Below, one piece after another: positions 8,849-19,397 of a stretch of 64,000 bases of DNA. The stretch is from Terrabacter sp. Root181 (GTDB taxonomy: Bacteria > Actinomycetota > Actinomycetes > Actinomycetales > Dermatophilaceae). The first letter of the stretch is position 1. Every line of letters starts with the position of its first letter. A program made the position numbers and the translations under genes. The stretch lies in the NCBI RefSeq assembly GCF_001428505.1, contig NZ_LMHU01000007.1, positions 62,133-126,132 of the forward strand, written 5' to 3'. Below the pieces are notes generated by a model that saw nothing but the letters and a program-made list of their open reading frames with translations, was not told the origin of the DNA and did no database searches.

Positions 8849-8867
8849 GCTCCCAGTCTGCCTCGCC

Positions 8868-8882
8868 TAGGCTCGGACCATG
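8868..8882 (+). promoter_or_regulatory. Leaderless promoter of the VOC gene
   Basis: A -10 hexamer TAGGCT (8868-8873) ends 6 bases before the ATG (8880), so transcription should begin at the start codon. No ribosome-binding site is present. The same layout recurs in the GNAT (19386), trkA (23387), permease, dut and HNH genes of this window. Confidence 0.65.
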
Positions 8883-9653
8883 ACGACGGTCAGCTGGGTC
8901 ACCGCCTTCCTCGACCTGCCGCCCGACGTCCATGCGGCCGGAACCCACTTCTGGTCGGCGGTGACGGGGTATGCCGTGTCGACGCCTCGTGGGGACCATG
9001 CGGAGTTCACGACGCTGCTGCCGCCGGTCGGTGACCCCTACCTCAAGATCCAGCGCACCGCCGCCGGTGACGGCGAGTCCACCGCCCCGGGGGTGCACCT
9101 CGACCTGCACGTCACGTCCGCGGCCGAGTCGGCGGCCCGGGCCGAGGTCCTGGGCGCCGAGGTCGTCCACCGGTCGGAGCACGGCTACGTCGTGCTCCGC
9201 TCGCCCGGCGGCTTCGTCTTCTGCTTCGTCCACGAGCCCCTCGCCCAGCGGCCGTGGCCGACCCGCTGGCCGCAGGCGCACGAGAGTGTCGTCGACCAGG
9301 TGTGCCTCGACATCCCCCACGACGGCTACGACGACGAGTGCACGTTCTGGACCGAGCTGACCGGGTGGCCGGTGCGCGGCTCGGTGAGACGGCCGGAGTT
9401 CCGCCACCTCGTGCGCCCGGACGGCATCCCGATCCGGCTCCTGCTCCAGCGGCTCGGTGAGCCGGCGACGGGGCAGGTCAGGGGGCACCTCGACCTGGCC
9501 TGCGACGACCGACCCACCGAGACCGCCCGGCACCGGGGTCTGGGCGCGGTGTTCGTCGCCGACCACGGTGCAGGGTGGACGACCCTGCGGGACCCGACGG
9601 GCGCCCTCTACTGCATCACCGACCGCGACCCCAGGTCGGGACTCGGCCGCTGA
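8880..9653 (+). CDS. VOC family protein (glyoxalase/dioxygenase fold), two-domain
   Basis: This 257-residue protein is made of two vicinal-oxygen-chelate modules: residues about 5-120 (VTAFLDLPPDVHAAGTHFW to GYVVLRSPGGFVFCFV) and about 130-255 (VCLDIPHDGYDDECTFWTELTGWP to GWTTLRDPTGALYCIT). Each has the pattern of an early Asp or His, a central HLDL segment (VHLDLHV; GHLDLAC) and a late acidic or aromatic residue. Such proteins include glyoxalases, dioxygenases and antibiotic-binding proteins; the activity cannot be chosen from sequence. It starts leaderless and converges on the C39 peptidase gene with only 21 bases between them. Confidence 0.85.
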   Translation: MTTVSWVTAFLDLPPDVHAAGTHFWSAVTGYAVSTPRGDHAEFTTLLPPVGDPYLKIQRTAAGDGESTAPGVHLDLHVTSAAESAARAEVLGAEVVHRSEHGYVVLRSPGGFVFCFVHEPLAQRPWPTRWPQAHESVVDQVCLDIPHDGYDDECTFWTELTGWPVRGSVRRPEFRHLVRPDGIPIRLLLQRLGEPATGQVRGHLDLACDDRPTETARHRGLGAVFVADHGAGWTTLRDPTGALYCITDRDPRSGLGR

Positions 9654-9674
9654 CGCGTCACGCCCGGGCCCAGG

Positions 9675-10970
9675 TCACCAGTTGGGCTCGTGTGCCAGGG
9701 CCGGCGGCAGGGCCCGGCCCGCGGGCCGGATGACGTAGACGATCCCGCCGCTGTGCGGCACCCAGACGTTCTCGAACTCCTCCCGGTCGTAGACGACGCG
9801 CACCTGGTCGTTGCTCGCGACGAGGTGCGAGGCGGGGTCGTTGCACACGACGTCGCCGGACTCGGTGAAGCCCACGACGACCATGAGGTGGCCGTTCGTG
9901 CCGTAGCCGGCGCCCGTGAGCTCGCCCTTCTTGAACGAGACGGACACGACGAGCGGGATGCCGGCGGCGATGAACTCCTCGGCCTCGGTGAGGGTGCGCA
10001 ACCGGGTGACGAAGCCGTGGAGGTCTCCGCGGGTCGCGGCGTACGCCGTGTTGAACGGCCAGTTGCCGGCGCCGTCGTAGGTGTAGTCGAAGACGTTGCG
10101 CGCCGTGAAGTCGACCTGGGCGTCGACGGGAGGGTCGACCCAGGCGGTCTCGGCGGATGACGGACCGGCGCCCCAGTAGGCGACGACCATCGACGTCGAG
10201 GTCGGTGAGCACCACGCCTCGCCGCCGTTGTCCCACTGCGGGTAGTGCCCGACGTGGACCTCCTGCGAGTACGTGGGCACGTCGAGGGTCGTGCCGCAGG
10301 CGGGCCCGTTGGGGCTGCGCGGCACCTTCTTCGCGTCGGGCAGGGCCGAGGCCATCGCCCCGACGACGGACACGGACGGGGTGTCGGCGCTGCCCTGCGG
10401 ACGCAGGAGCCGGACCTCGAGCTGCCAGTCGGTCAGGCTGAAGCCTTTTCGGGTGGCGAGCGTGTCGGTGTAGACGGTGGCCACCGTGTCGCCCTGGCCG
10501 GCGAGGGAGGTGCGGTGGATGCCACCTCCGTCGGCGGGGTCCTCGGCCGCCCATCGCCCGAGCACGTAGTCCTTCGTCGTCGTGCCGGCACTGGTGCCTC
10601 GGACGCGCACCTCCACCCACGACCCTCCCGGCGTCGCGGCGTTCCACGAGGCGACGAGCTCGGTCAGTCCGAAGCCCGGGGGGACGACGGGAGAGGTCCA
10701 CGTCGCGTACTCGTACGTGACCGGCGTGCCGGCCGTGGCGTGCGGGTCGGTGTAGTCGATCGTGTGGTCGAACGGTCCGAAGGCGAGGTCGGCGCCGGAC
10801 CACGAGGCGTAGTGGACGTGGCGCTCGGCGGCACCCTTCTTCGGCGTGGCCGCGCGGGCACGCGGTGCGGCGGTGACGCCGACGAGGGCGGCACCTGCGG
10901 CGGCGGTGGCGAGCACCGAGCGGCGGCTGGGCTGGAACGGGGCGGCAGAGACGGTGGAGCGGCTGGGCAT
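9675..10970 (-). CDS. Tat-exported C39-like cysteine peptidase
   Basis: This 431-residue protein begins with a twin-arginine signal (SRRSVLATAAAGAALVG, Arg16-Arg17, cleavage near ARA/ATP at about residue 41). A novel-looking N-terminal domain of about 170 residues, with two Trp/Thr-rich repeats, is followed by a Peptidase_C39_2-like domain. The probable catalytic residues are Cys254 in GGEAWCSPTSTSM, His361 in TNGHLMVVVG and Asn377/Asp378 in VCNDP. It would act outside the cell on peptides or cell-wall material; the substrate is unknown. The ATG follows GGAAGG. It lies immediately downstream of a paralogue that lacks any signal peptide. Confidence 0.87.
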   Translation of the reverse strand: MPSRSTVSAAPFQPSRRSVLATAAAGAALVGVTAAPRARAATPKKGAAERHVHYASWSGADLAFGPFDHTIDYTDPHATAGTPVTYEYATWTSPVVPPGFGLTELVASWNAATPGGSWVEVRVRGTSAGTTTKDYVLGRWAAEDPADGGGIHRTSLAGQGDTVATVYTDTLATRKGFSLTDWQLEVRLLRPQGSADTPSVSVVGAMASALPDAKKVPRSPNGPACGTTLDVPTYSQEVHVGHYPQWDNGGEAWCSPTSTSMVVAYWGAGPSSAETAWVDPPVDAQVDFTARNVFDYTYDGAGNWPFNTAYAATRGDLHGFVTRLRTLTEAEEFIAAGIPLVVSVSFKKGELTGAGYGTNGHLMVVVGFTESGDVVCNDPASHLVASNDQVRVVYDREEFENVWVPHSGGIVYVIRPAGRALPPALAHEPNW

Positions 10971-11084
10971 GGCACACCTTCCGGAGGGGGATCGCGCGGC
11001 CAGTCAACACCCGGTCCTCGCCGCATGGGGGTTCTGCGTCGGAAATTCTCGCGATGAGGACAGTCCGGGGAGGAAAATGACGCG

Positions 11085-12236
11085 TCAGCGCCAGTTCGCC
11101 TCGGCCGGCGACGTCGGCAGCGCCACGTCGGCGGGGTGCATGACATAGGTCAGGCCGCCGTTCGTGCCGAGCCAGACCCGCTCGAGCTGGTCGCGGCGGT
11201 AGACCGTGCGCACCTCGTCGTTGCTCGCGATCCGGTGCGAGTTCGGGTCGTTCGAGACCACGTCACCCTCGGCCGTGAAGCCGACGATGGTCAGCAGGTG
11301 GCCCTCGGTCGCGTAGCCGGCACCGTCGAGCTCGTCCTCGCGGAAGCTCACCGACACGACGAGCGGGATACCGGACGCGACGAACGCCTCGGCCTCGTTC
11401 AGGTCGCGCAGCCGCGTGACGAAGGCCCGCAGGCCGCGCGCGCCGGCGTACGCCGTGTTGAACGCCCAGTTGCCCGCTCCGCCGTACGAGCGGTCGTAGA
11501 CGCGGCGCACACCGTGCACCACCTCGGGGTCCGTGTCGTGGCCGACCCATGCCACGTCGTCGCGGCCGGGAGCGCGCTCCCAGTGCTCGAGGAGCATCGT
11601 CGTCGACGTCGGTGAGCACCACGACCTCCCGCCGTTGTCCCATTCGGGGAAGGTGTCGACGTGCAGGCGCTGCGAGTGCGGCGGGACCCCCACCTCGTGG
11701 CCTCGGCCCGGGCCCGGCTCGCTGGTCGGCTCGTCAGGGGTGATCTCGAAGCGCGAGGCCGCCCCGGCCACGAGGGACACCGTGGGCCAGGCGATCTCGT
11801 CACCGGGACGGGCGAGAGCCGTCACGCGCAGCTGCCACCGCTCGACGCCCCGGCCGGCCGCCGAGAGCCACGTGTCCGTCGAGACGCGCCCGGCGTCGAA
11901 GGCCTGGCCGCGCAGCGTCGTCCGGGTGATCGGCGACTCCCCCGCCGGGTCGTCCTCGGCCCATCGGGCGAAGGTGAACCACGGGGTCCACCCGGACTCG
12001 TCGCCGACCCGGCCCTCGACGTGCAACCACGTCCCGGCAGGGGTGCGGGCGTTCCATGACGGGATGAGCTCGGTTGCAGCGAAAGGCGACTCGACGACCG
12101 GCGACTCCCAGACACGGGCGCGGTAGGTCACGGGTTCGGACCCCTCGACGTGCACGTCGGCGTAGTCGACATCGGGCGACGCCGACCAGGCGAAGCCGGT
12201 CTCCCAGACGGTCAGGACCGCGTGTCGCTCGCTCAC
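11085..12236 (-). CDS. C39-like cysteine peptidase paralogue without signal peptide
   Basis: This roughly 383-residue protein is clearly homologous along its whole length to its downstream neighbour. It shares the N-terminal repeat domain (TELIPSWNARTPAGTW; compare TELVASWNAATPGGSW) and the peptidase core: Cys207 in GGRSWCSPTSTTM, His313 in TEGHLLTIVGF and Asn329-Asp330 in VSNDP. From the GTG at 12236 it starts VSERHAVLTVWETGF with no signal sequence; the open frame continues 27 codons upstream but through non-coding-looking sequence. It therefore appears cytoplasmic, or is exported by another route. The gap to the downstream gene is 114 bases. This is a gene duplication with divergent localisation. 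Confidence 0.83.
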   Translation of the reverse strand: MSERHAVLTVWETGFAWSASPDVDYADVHVEGSEPVTYRARVWESPVVESPFAATELIPSWNARTPAGTWLHVEGRVGDESGWTPWFTFARWAEDDPAGESPITRTTLRGQAFDAGRVSTDTWLSAAGRGVERWQLRVTALARPGDEIAWPTVSLVAGAASRFEITPDEPTSEPGPGRGHEVGVPPHSQRLHVDTFPEWDNGGRSWCSPTSTTMLLEHWERAPGRDDVAWVGHDTDPEVVHGVRRVYDRSYGGAGNWAFNTAYAGARGLRAFVTRLRDLNEAEAFVASGIPLVVSVSFREDELDGAGYATEGHLLTIVGFTAEGDVVSNDPNSHRIASNDEVRTVYRRDQLERVWLGTNGGLTYVMHPADVALPTSPAEANWR

Positions 12237-12302
12237 GCGACGAGCATGCCACCCGCCCGCGCATGCCACCCCGCCGGGTCCCTGGCACGCCCCGCGCCCA
12301 CG

Positions 12303-12347
12303 CCGACGGGCCCGCATGCCGTGGCGTACGGCATACGGGCCCGTCGG
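12303..12347 (-). terminator. acnA terminator hairpin, 20-bp stem with one mismatch
   Basis: Positions 12303-12322 pair with 12328-12347 around the 5-base loop GGCGT; only one of 20 pairs is mismatched. It lies 19 bases after the acnA stop on the minus strand. The downstream arm contains a copy of the octamer CGGCATAC (12329-12336), and the mismatch falls in the octamer's partner segment. Confidence 0.85.
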
Positions 12348-12365
12348 GGCGTGCTGCGATGCGGG

Positions 12366-15170
<2,805 letters not shown>

Positions 15171-15212
15171 GACGGGCTCCTTCCAGCAACTCTGATGTCA
15201 CGGTGCTCGATT

Positions 15213-15235
15213 TATCTTGACGTCAAGATATATCT
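15213..15235. promoter_or_regulatory. Perfect 18-bp palindrome upstream of acnA (MarR/PecS-TamR-like operator candidate)
   Basis: TATCTTGAC-GTCAAGATA (15213-15230) is a perfect dyad, overlapped on its right by a second perfect palindrome, AGATATATCT (15226-15235). It is the most AT-rich spot for many kilobases and sits 43 bases upstream of the acnA start, where the promoter must be. The minus strand has a TTGACG -35-like hexamer inside the dyad. Streptomyces TamR, a PecS-like MarR regulator answering to citrate and trans-aconitate, controls aconitase from an 18-bp palindrome. From memory that motif resembles this one; this needs comparison. Confidence 0.7.
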
Positions 15236-15256
15236 AACCACACGCGTTCGACCTTG

Positions 15257-16549
15257 TCAGTCCACCCCTACCCGCCCATCCTTCCCTCCGCTCGCGCTGT
15301 TGTCGCCCCCTGTCCGGCGGCCCTTCCGGGAGGGCCGACGGGCTGACCACAGCAGGCCCTCGACCGGGACGCCCGCCTCGAGACGCAGGTGCACGGGGGT
15401 GGTCACGACCTCCTCCAGGCCGGCCGCCCAACAGGCGGCCCGAAGGTGCTCCTCGGCGTGCGCGTAGCGTCCCGACGGCATCAGCCGCCACTCCCCCGTC
15501 GGGTCGGTGAGCCGCTCGACCGTCGCGGCCACGGCGCCGCCCGGCCGCAGCGCGTGCGCGGCCGCGGCCGTCACGGCGCGGAGGTCGCCGAGGTAGCAGA
15601 ACGTGTCGGCGCAGACGACGAGGTCGTATGCCGTGGGCTGGGCCCTGAGGAACGCGCCGAGCTCCGCCCGGTGCAGCACGTCGTAGCAGCCGCGAACCTG
15701 CGCGTGCCGGAGCATGTTCGTCGACAGGTCGCACCCGACGAGGGTCTGCGCCCAGGGCCGCACGAGCACCCCGACGAGTCCGGTGCCGCAGCCGAGGTCG
15801 GCCACGTCGAGGTCGCCGGCCGGCTCACCGACGACGGCGGCGACCCGGTCGACGACGAGGTCCGGTGCACGGTAGCGCAGGCCTGCGAGGTGCGGGTCGA
15901 ACGCGTCGGCCGTGGCGTCGAAGAGCGTCTCGACGTATTCGTCGGGTGCACGGTCGGGGACAGGCAGGCCGCCGAGGGCCGCGAGACGGTGCCGGGCGCC
16001 CGGGTGGTCGGGGTCGAGTCGCACCCACCGACGCACGAGGTCGAGCGCGTCGCCCTCCCGGCCACGACCCGACAGGGACAGCACGGCCGCGGTCACGGCC
16101 GCCCGTCCCAGCGCACCCTGCGGCTCGAGCTCGAGGGCCCTGAGCCCGGCCCGGCCGGCACCGACCGGGTCGTCGGCTATCCGCAGCGCCGTGGCGAGGT
16201 TGGCCCACGTCGGGGCGTCGTCCGGATGGACGGCGAGGCTGGCCGCGTACGCCTCCGCGGCGGCCGCCGGGTCCCCGGCCTCCAGGCGCATGTTGCCGAG
16301 GTCGTTGTGCAGGCTCGCGACCACCACTGGATCCGTGGTCGCCGCGAGAGCGGCGGAGATCAGCCGCTCGGCGGCCTCGACGTCCCCACGCAGGTGCGCA
16401 GCGGCGGCTCGAAGGTGCAGCACGCGTACGTCGTCGTGTCCTTCCGGCGCTTCGGCCAGGGCCGACTCGGCCCCTGCACCGTCACCTGCGCGCAGCCGCT
16501 CCAGCGCGCTCTCGATCACGACGTCGAGCGCGTCCCGGCGCCCGTCCAC
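15257..16549 (-). CDS. TPR-containing SAM-dependent methyltransferase
   Basis: About 430 residues. The first 190 are tetratricopeptide-like helices rich in Ala (for example LHNDLGNMRLEAGDPAAAAEAYAASLAVHPDDAPTWANLATALRI). The second half is a class I methyltransferase with the SAM motif VADLGCGTGLVGVLVRP, then VGCDLSTNMLRHA and YDLVVCADTFCYLGDL. The C-terminal tail is basic and low in complexity. This TPR plus methyltransferase architecture occurs in many bacteria and usually has no assigned substrate. The GTG at 16549 gives a start 17 bases after the Hcp-like gene's stop; longer frames overlap that gene and are unlikely. The two genes probably form one transcript. Confidence 0.78.
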   Translation of the reverse strand: MDGRRDALDVVIESALERLRAGDGAGAESALAEAPEGHDDVRVLHLRAAAAHLRGDVEAAERLISAALAATTDPVVVASLHNDLGNMRLEAGDPAAAAEAYAASLAVHPDDAPTWANLATALRIADDPVGAGRAGLRALELEPQGALGRAAVTAAVLSLSGRGREGDALDLVRRWVRLDPDHPGARHRLAALGGLPVPDRAPDEYVETLFDATADAFDPHLAGLRYRAPDLVVDRVAAVVGEPAGDLDVADLGCGTGLVGVLVRPWAQTLVGCDLSTNMLRHAQVRGCYDVLHRAELGAFLRAQPTAYDLVVCADTFCYLGDLRAVTAAAAHALRPGGAVAATVERLTDPTGEWRLMPSGRYAHAEEHLRAACWAAGLEEVVTTPVHLRLEAGVPVEGLLWSARRPSRKGRRTGGDNSASGGKDGRVGVD

Positions 16550-16566
16550 GTGCCCGGAGCCGGTGG

Positions 16567-17034
16567 TCAGCCCATCTTGTTCGATCGGATGTCCCACGTG
16601 ACGCTGGAGGTCCGGCCCGGCGCACCACCACCGGGCCCGGGCTCGGCGTAGTCGAAGCGGATCCACGCGGGCTGGAGGGCCACCTCCTCGTCGACGTCGT
16701 CCTCGTCACCCGACACGAGCACCTCGGTCACGACGAGGTCCTTCATCGTCACCGTGAGGAAGTCCTTGCGCGCACCGGAGTGGGCGACGTTGAGCGTCGC
16801 GTCCTTGAGGTGCTTGCCGGTCGCGGCGAACGACGCGAGGTGCGGCGACGCGAGATCGTAGTGGTGGACGATCCGGAACTCGTGGGCTCGTGGGCGGCCG
16901 GACGAGCCGCCGCTGCCCGAGCCGTTCGTCGGGGTCGTCACGCCCCAGTTCCACGAGAGCACGTCGACCGCGCCCTTGTGGTCCTTGCTCTGGCTGCTGC
17001 CCTCGATGCCGTCGACCTTCATGAACGCATCCAT
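16567..17034 (-). CDS. Orphan Hcp-like protein (type VI secretion tube family)
   Basis: This 155-residue protein matches the Hcp family: MDAFMKVDGIEGSSQSKDHKGAVDVLSWNWGV at the start, a mid-region HEFRIVHHYDLASPHLASFAATGKHL, and VTMKDLVVTEVLVSG followed by a C-terminal strand (SVTWDIRSNKMG). Hcp normally forms hexameric rings of the type VI secretion tube in Gram-negative bacteria. No other T6SS gene is in the window and the organism is Gram-positive, so this is one of the orphan Hcp-like proteins of unknown role found sporadically in actinobacteria. A Ser/Gly loop (residues about 38-48) replaces the usual short turn. It lies upstream of the TPR-methyltransferase. Confidence 0.85.
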   Translation of the reverse strand: MDAFMKVDGIEGSSQSKDHKGAVDVLSWNWGVTTPTNGSGSGGSSGRPRAHEFRIVHHYDLASPHLASFAATGKHLKDATLNVAHSGARKDFLTVTMKDLVVTEVLVSGDEDDVDEEVALQPAWIRFDYAEPGPGGGAPGRTSSVTWDIRSNKMG

Positions 17035-17101
17035 GTCGCCTCCACCCGATGCCGAGCACGTGCGTCGACGCTAGCACCGCGGGAGCCGGGCCAGAAGGCC
17101 T

Positions 17102-17527
17102 TCAGCGGTGCCCGTCGCCGGCCGCCGCGCTGGTCAGGGCCTCGCGGAAGTGTGTGTCGAGGGCGGCCTTCTCGCCGGCCTCGGTGTCGAACCACACGTA
17201 GGTGATGACGCACGTGGCCGTGAGCAGCGGGTGCTCGCCCCGGCGCCAGATCTCGTGGCGGAGGGTGAACGACGAGGTGCCGATCCGGTCGACGACGACG
17301 CGGATGTCCGCGTGGTCGAGCGGCTTGAGGCTGGCGGTCCAGTCGATCTCGGCGTGACGCACCAGCGCGAGCCGGTGCTCGTCGGTGAAGCGGTAGGGCC
17401 CGTAGCCGAGGTGGTCGAGGAACGCCATCTTCGCGTCCTCGCACCACATCAGGTAGTGGGAGTTGAAGACGACGCCCGCAAAGTCGATCTCGGAGAACTT
17501 CACGGCCACGGGGTAGCTGAACGACAT
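17102..17527 (-). CDS. Acyl-CoA thioesterase (4-hydroxybenzoyl-CoA thioesterase family)
   Basis: This roughly 141-residue hotdog-fold protein has the family's opening pattern, VKFSEIDFAGVVFNSHYLMWCEDAKMAFLDHLG, with Asp at the catalytic position of the DFAG turn, and later IGTSSFTLRHEIWRRGE and TCVITYVWFDTEAG. It would hydrolyse an acyl-CoA thioester in the cytoplasm. I use the ATG at 17527; an in-frame GTG 27 bases upstream is possible. It stands alone: the neighbouring HNH gene lies more than 150 bases away on the same strand. Confidence 0.85.
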   Translation of the reverse strand: MSFSYPVAVKFSEIDFAGVVFNSHYLMWCEDAKMAFLDHLGYGPYRFTDEHRLALVRHAEIDWTASLKPLDHADIRVVVDRIGTSSFTLRHEIWRRGEHPLLTATCVITYVWFDTEAGEKAALDTHFREALTSAAAGDGHR

Positions 17528-17683
17528 GCCCCCATGGTCTCGTGGCAGCGACACCTCTCGACCCCGGCCCTCCCCGGGCGTCGCCCCACGCCGTCACACG
17601 GTCACGCGAGCAAGTCCTCGGGAGGCAACGGTGGCTGTGTCGCCGGCCCGTCCGTGGTCACCCAGCCTCACGCTGAGGCTGGC

Positions 17684-19282
17684 TCATGCAGCCTCGAGCC
17701 TCAGGTCCGCCGGGCGGGTCACGTAGAAGCGTCCGGTCGGCGAGGTCCATGTGCATGTGCCGTCGGCATCCATGGTCAGCGTCCAGCCGGCGTGGTGCTT
17801 GAAGCCGTGGTGGCTGCGGCACAGGCAGACGAGGTTGGACTCGGAGGTCGAGCCGCCGGGGAAGGGTACGACATGGTCGAGGTCGCACCGTCGTGCCGCG
17901 ACGCCGCACCCCGGGAAACGACAGGTGCGATCGCGGTCTCGAATCCGCTGGGAGAGAGCGGCATTGGGTCGATATCTGGCTGGGTCACGCGCGACCGTGA
18001 CGCCGGTCGACGCGTCTGCTCGAGTCACGCGCAGCACGACATCAGGGTCGGACAGAACCTCTGCCAGCACCGCCGAGAGCATCCAGCCGAACCGTGGATG
18101 TCGGACGCCGACCTTCGGCGGTCGCCATCGTCTCTCGCGCTCGAAGAGCTCGGACCCGATCGCGTGCTCCGACGCGAGCCGGGGACCCGCGATGAGTCCC
18201 AGGTCATCGGAACAGGCGTCGACCGATGCCAGCAGGTTGGGGCCATACGGCGGACCCTGCTGACGAGACGTGGCGCCGGGACGCAGGTCAGCCACCGGGA
18301 TGGAGGAGGGAGCCTCTGCGCAAGCGAGGTCTGCGACAGCGTCGCCATGGCCCGGGGCCGCCGCGCCGCGCTGATCGTCCATCGCGGGGTCGGTGAAGGT
18401 GGGGACGACCAGCTCGACGGTCGTGGACACCTGAGCGCTGCCCAGCAGCAGGTCGAGGAAGGCGTCCGCCCGGGCCTGGTCGATCGAACGGGCAGGATCA
18501 GCGCGCACGTACTCGTGAGCCAGCTCGTCGACGGCACCCCACGCCTGCATCGAGTCCCGCGCGGGCAGCGAGGCCTTCCACCACGTCGTACCTGGGTCGA
18601 GTCCCGGCTCCACCCGGACGAAGCGGTCACGCAGACCGTGCTCCGATCGACGATGAACGGCCGCCGGGTCGATCGCCATGGCGGCACGCTCGCACTCTCG
18701 TCGGAGCCGAGCGGGTGTCAACGACTCCACCCCGCCTCCCTCGACGACGACGGCGTCGAAGGCCGGGCGGCCATCGACCGCGACGAGTCCGGCCCGGTCC
18801 ACCATGACGCCGGTCTGCCGCGGGGTGAGCCGCCCGTCGAGCGCGGACGCCAGAGTGCGCGGGAGGTCCTCGACGAGGCAGAGGGCATCCGAGACCCGCG
18901 ACTCGGCGCCACGGGGGGTCGAACGCAGGATGGGCGCGACGCTGGAGGCGACGATCTTCACCGACGACGGGCGGTACTCGGACCCGTCGGCCCAGTCCCC
19001 GTCGAGGTCTGCGAGATCGAGCTCCTCACGGCGCACGCAGGCGGCCAGGGCCAGGTCCTGGACGGCGCTGAGGACGTTCATCGCGCGTTGCGCGACGGCA
19101 AGGACCGCCTCGGCGCTCGCCGTGTCGAGGGTGCGCAGGCGCTCCGGCACCACGCGACACACGACGGCTGCCTGCGCGACCGGCGCCAGCGCATCGAAGA
19201 CATCGGCAGGGATCTGGGTGAGGAACGCAAGCACGCCAGCGGCAGCGACCTCGCTGCTCTCGATGGCGCTCCCCAACTCCAT
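17684..19282 (-). CDS. DUF222/HNH endonuclease domain protein (13E12-repeat family)
   Basis: This 532-residue protein has an N-terminal DUF222 region and a C-terminal HNH nuclease module: zinc cysteine CRFPGCG, the DLDHVVPF core with the catalytic His, SNLVCLCRSHHGFKH, and a typical tail (GWTLTMDADGTCTWTSPTGRFY). These multi-copy actinobacterial proteins are widespread and their biological role is unsettled; mobile-DNA or DNA-damage roles have been proposed. The start ATG is preceded by a LexA-like box overlapping a -10 (TAGTGT) 6 bases before the ATG, so the gene looks leaderless and damage-inducible. It has visibly more non-preferred codons than its neighbours. Confidence 0.9.
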   Translation of the reverse strand: MELGSAIESSEVAAAGVLAFLTQIPADVFDALAPVAQAAVVCRVVPERLRTLDTASAEAVLAVAQRAMNVLSAVQDLALAACVRREELDLADLDGDWADGSEYRPSSVKIVASSVAPILRSTPRGAESRVSDALCLVEDLPRTLASALDGRLTPRQTGVMVDRAGLVAVDGRPAFDAVVVEGGGVESLTPARLRRECERAAMAIDPAAVHRRSEHGLRDRFVRVEPGLDPGTTWWKASLPARDSMQAWGAVDELAHEYVRADPARSIDQARADAFLDLLLGSAQVSTTVELVVPTFTDPAMDDQRGAAAPGHGDAVADLACAEAPSSIPVADLRPGATSRQQGPPYGPNLLASVDACSDDLGLIAGPRLASEHAIGSELFERERRWRPPKVGVRHPRFGWMLSAVLAEVLSDPDVVLRVTRADASTGVTVARDPARYRPNAALSQRIRDRDRTCRFPGCGVAARRCDLDHVVPFPGGSTSESNLVCLCRSHHGFKHHAGWTLTMDADGTCTWTSPTGRFYVTRPADLRLEAA

Positions 19283-19284
19283 GA

Positions 19285-19300
19285 TCGAACACTAGTACGA
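19285..19300 (-). promoter_or_regulatory. LexA (SOS) box candidate, one mismatch, over the HNH gene -10
   Basis: On the minus strand the site reads TCGTAC-TAGT-GTTCGA, against the actinobacterial LexA consensus TCGAAC-N4-GTTCGA: one mismatch in 12. It overlaps the -10 hexamer and ends 2 bases before the start codon, ideally placed for repression. 13E12-family genes in mycobacteria are known to include LexA-controlled members. Confidence 0.7.
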
Positions 19301-19324
19301 GCCACCGACAGTCACTGTCGTGGC
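19301..19324. repeat. Inverted repeat between the HNH gene and GNAT gene, 11-bp arms
   Basis: GCCACCGACAGT-C-ACTGTCGTGGC: eleven paired bases around a single central base, with one extra C in the left arm. It adjoins the LexA-like box on the promoter side of the HNH gene, at about -20 to -43 from its start, so it is more likely an operator than a terminator (the flanking genes diverge). Confidence 0.55.
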
Positions 19325-19397
19325 AGACGCGCACCGACGGCCACCCAGGCCCGGTTCCGGACGTCTGGCCCCGCAGGGCTCTTGCTAGGTTCGCCAG

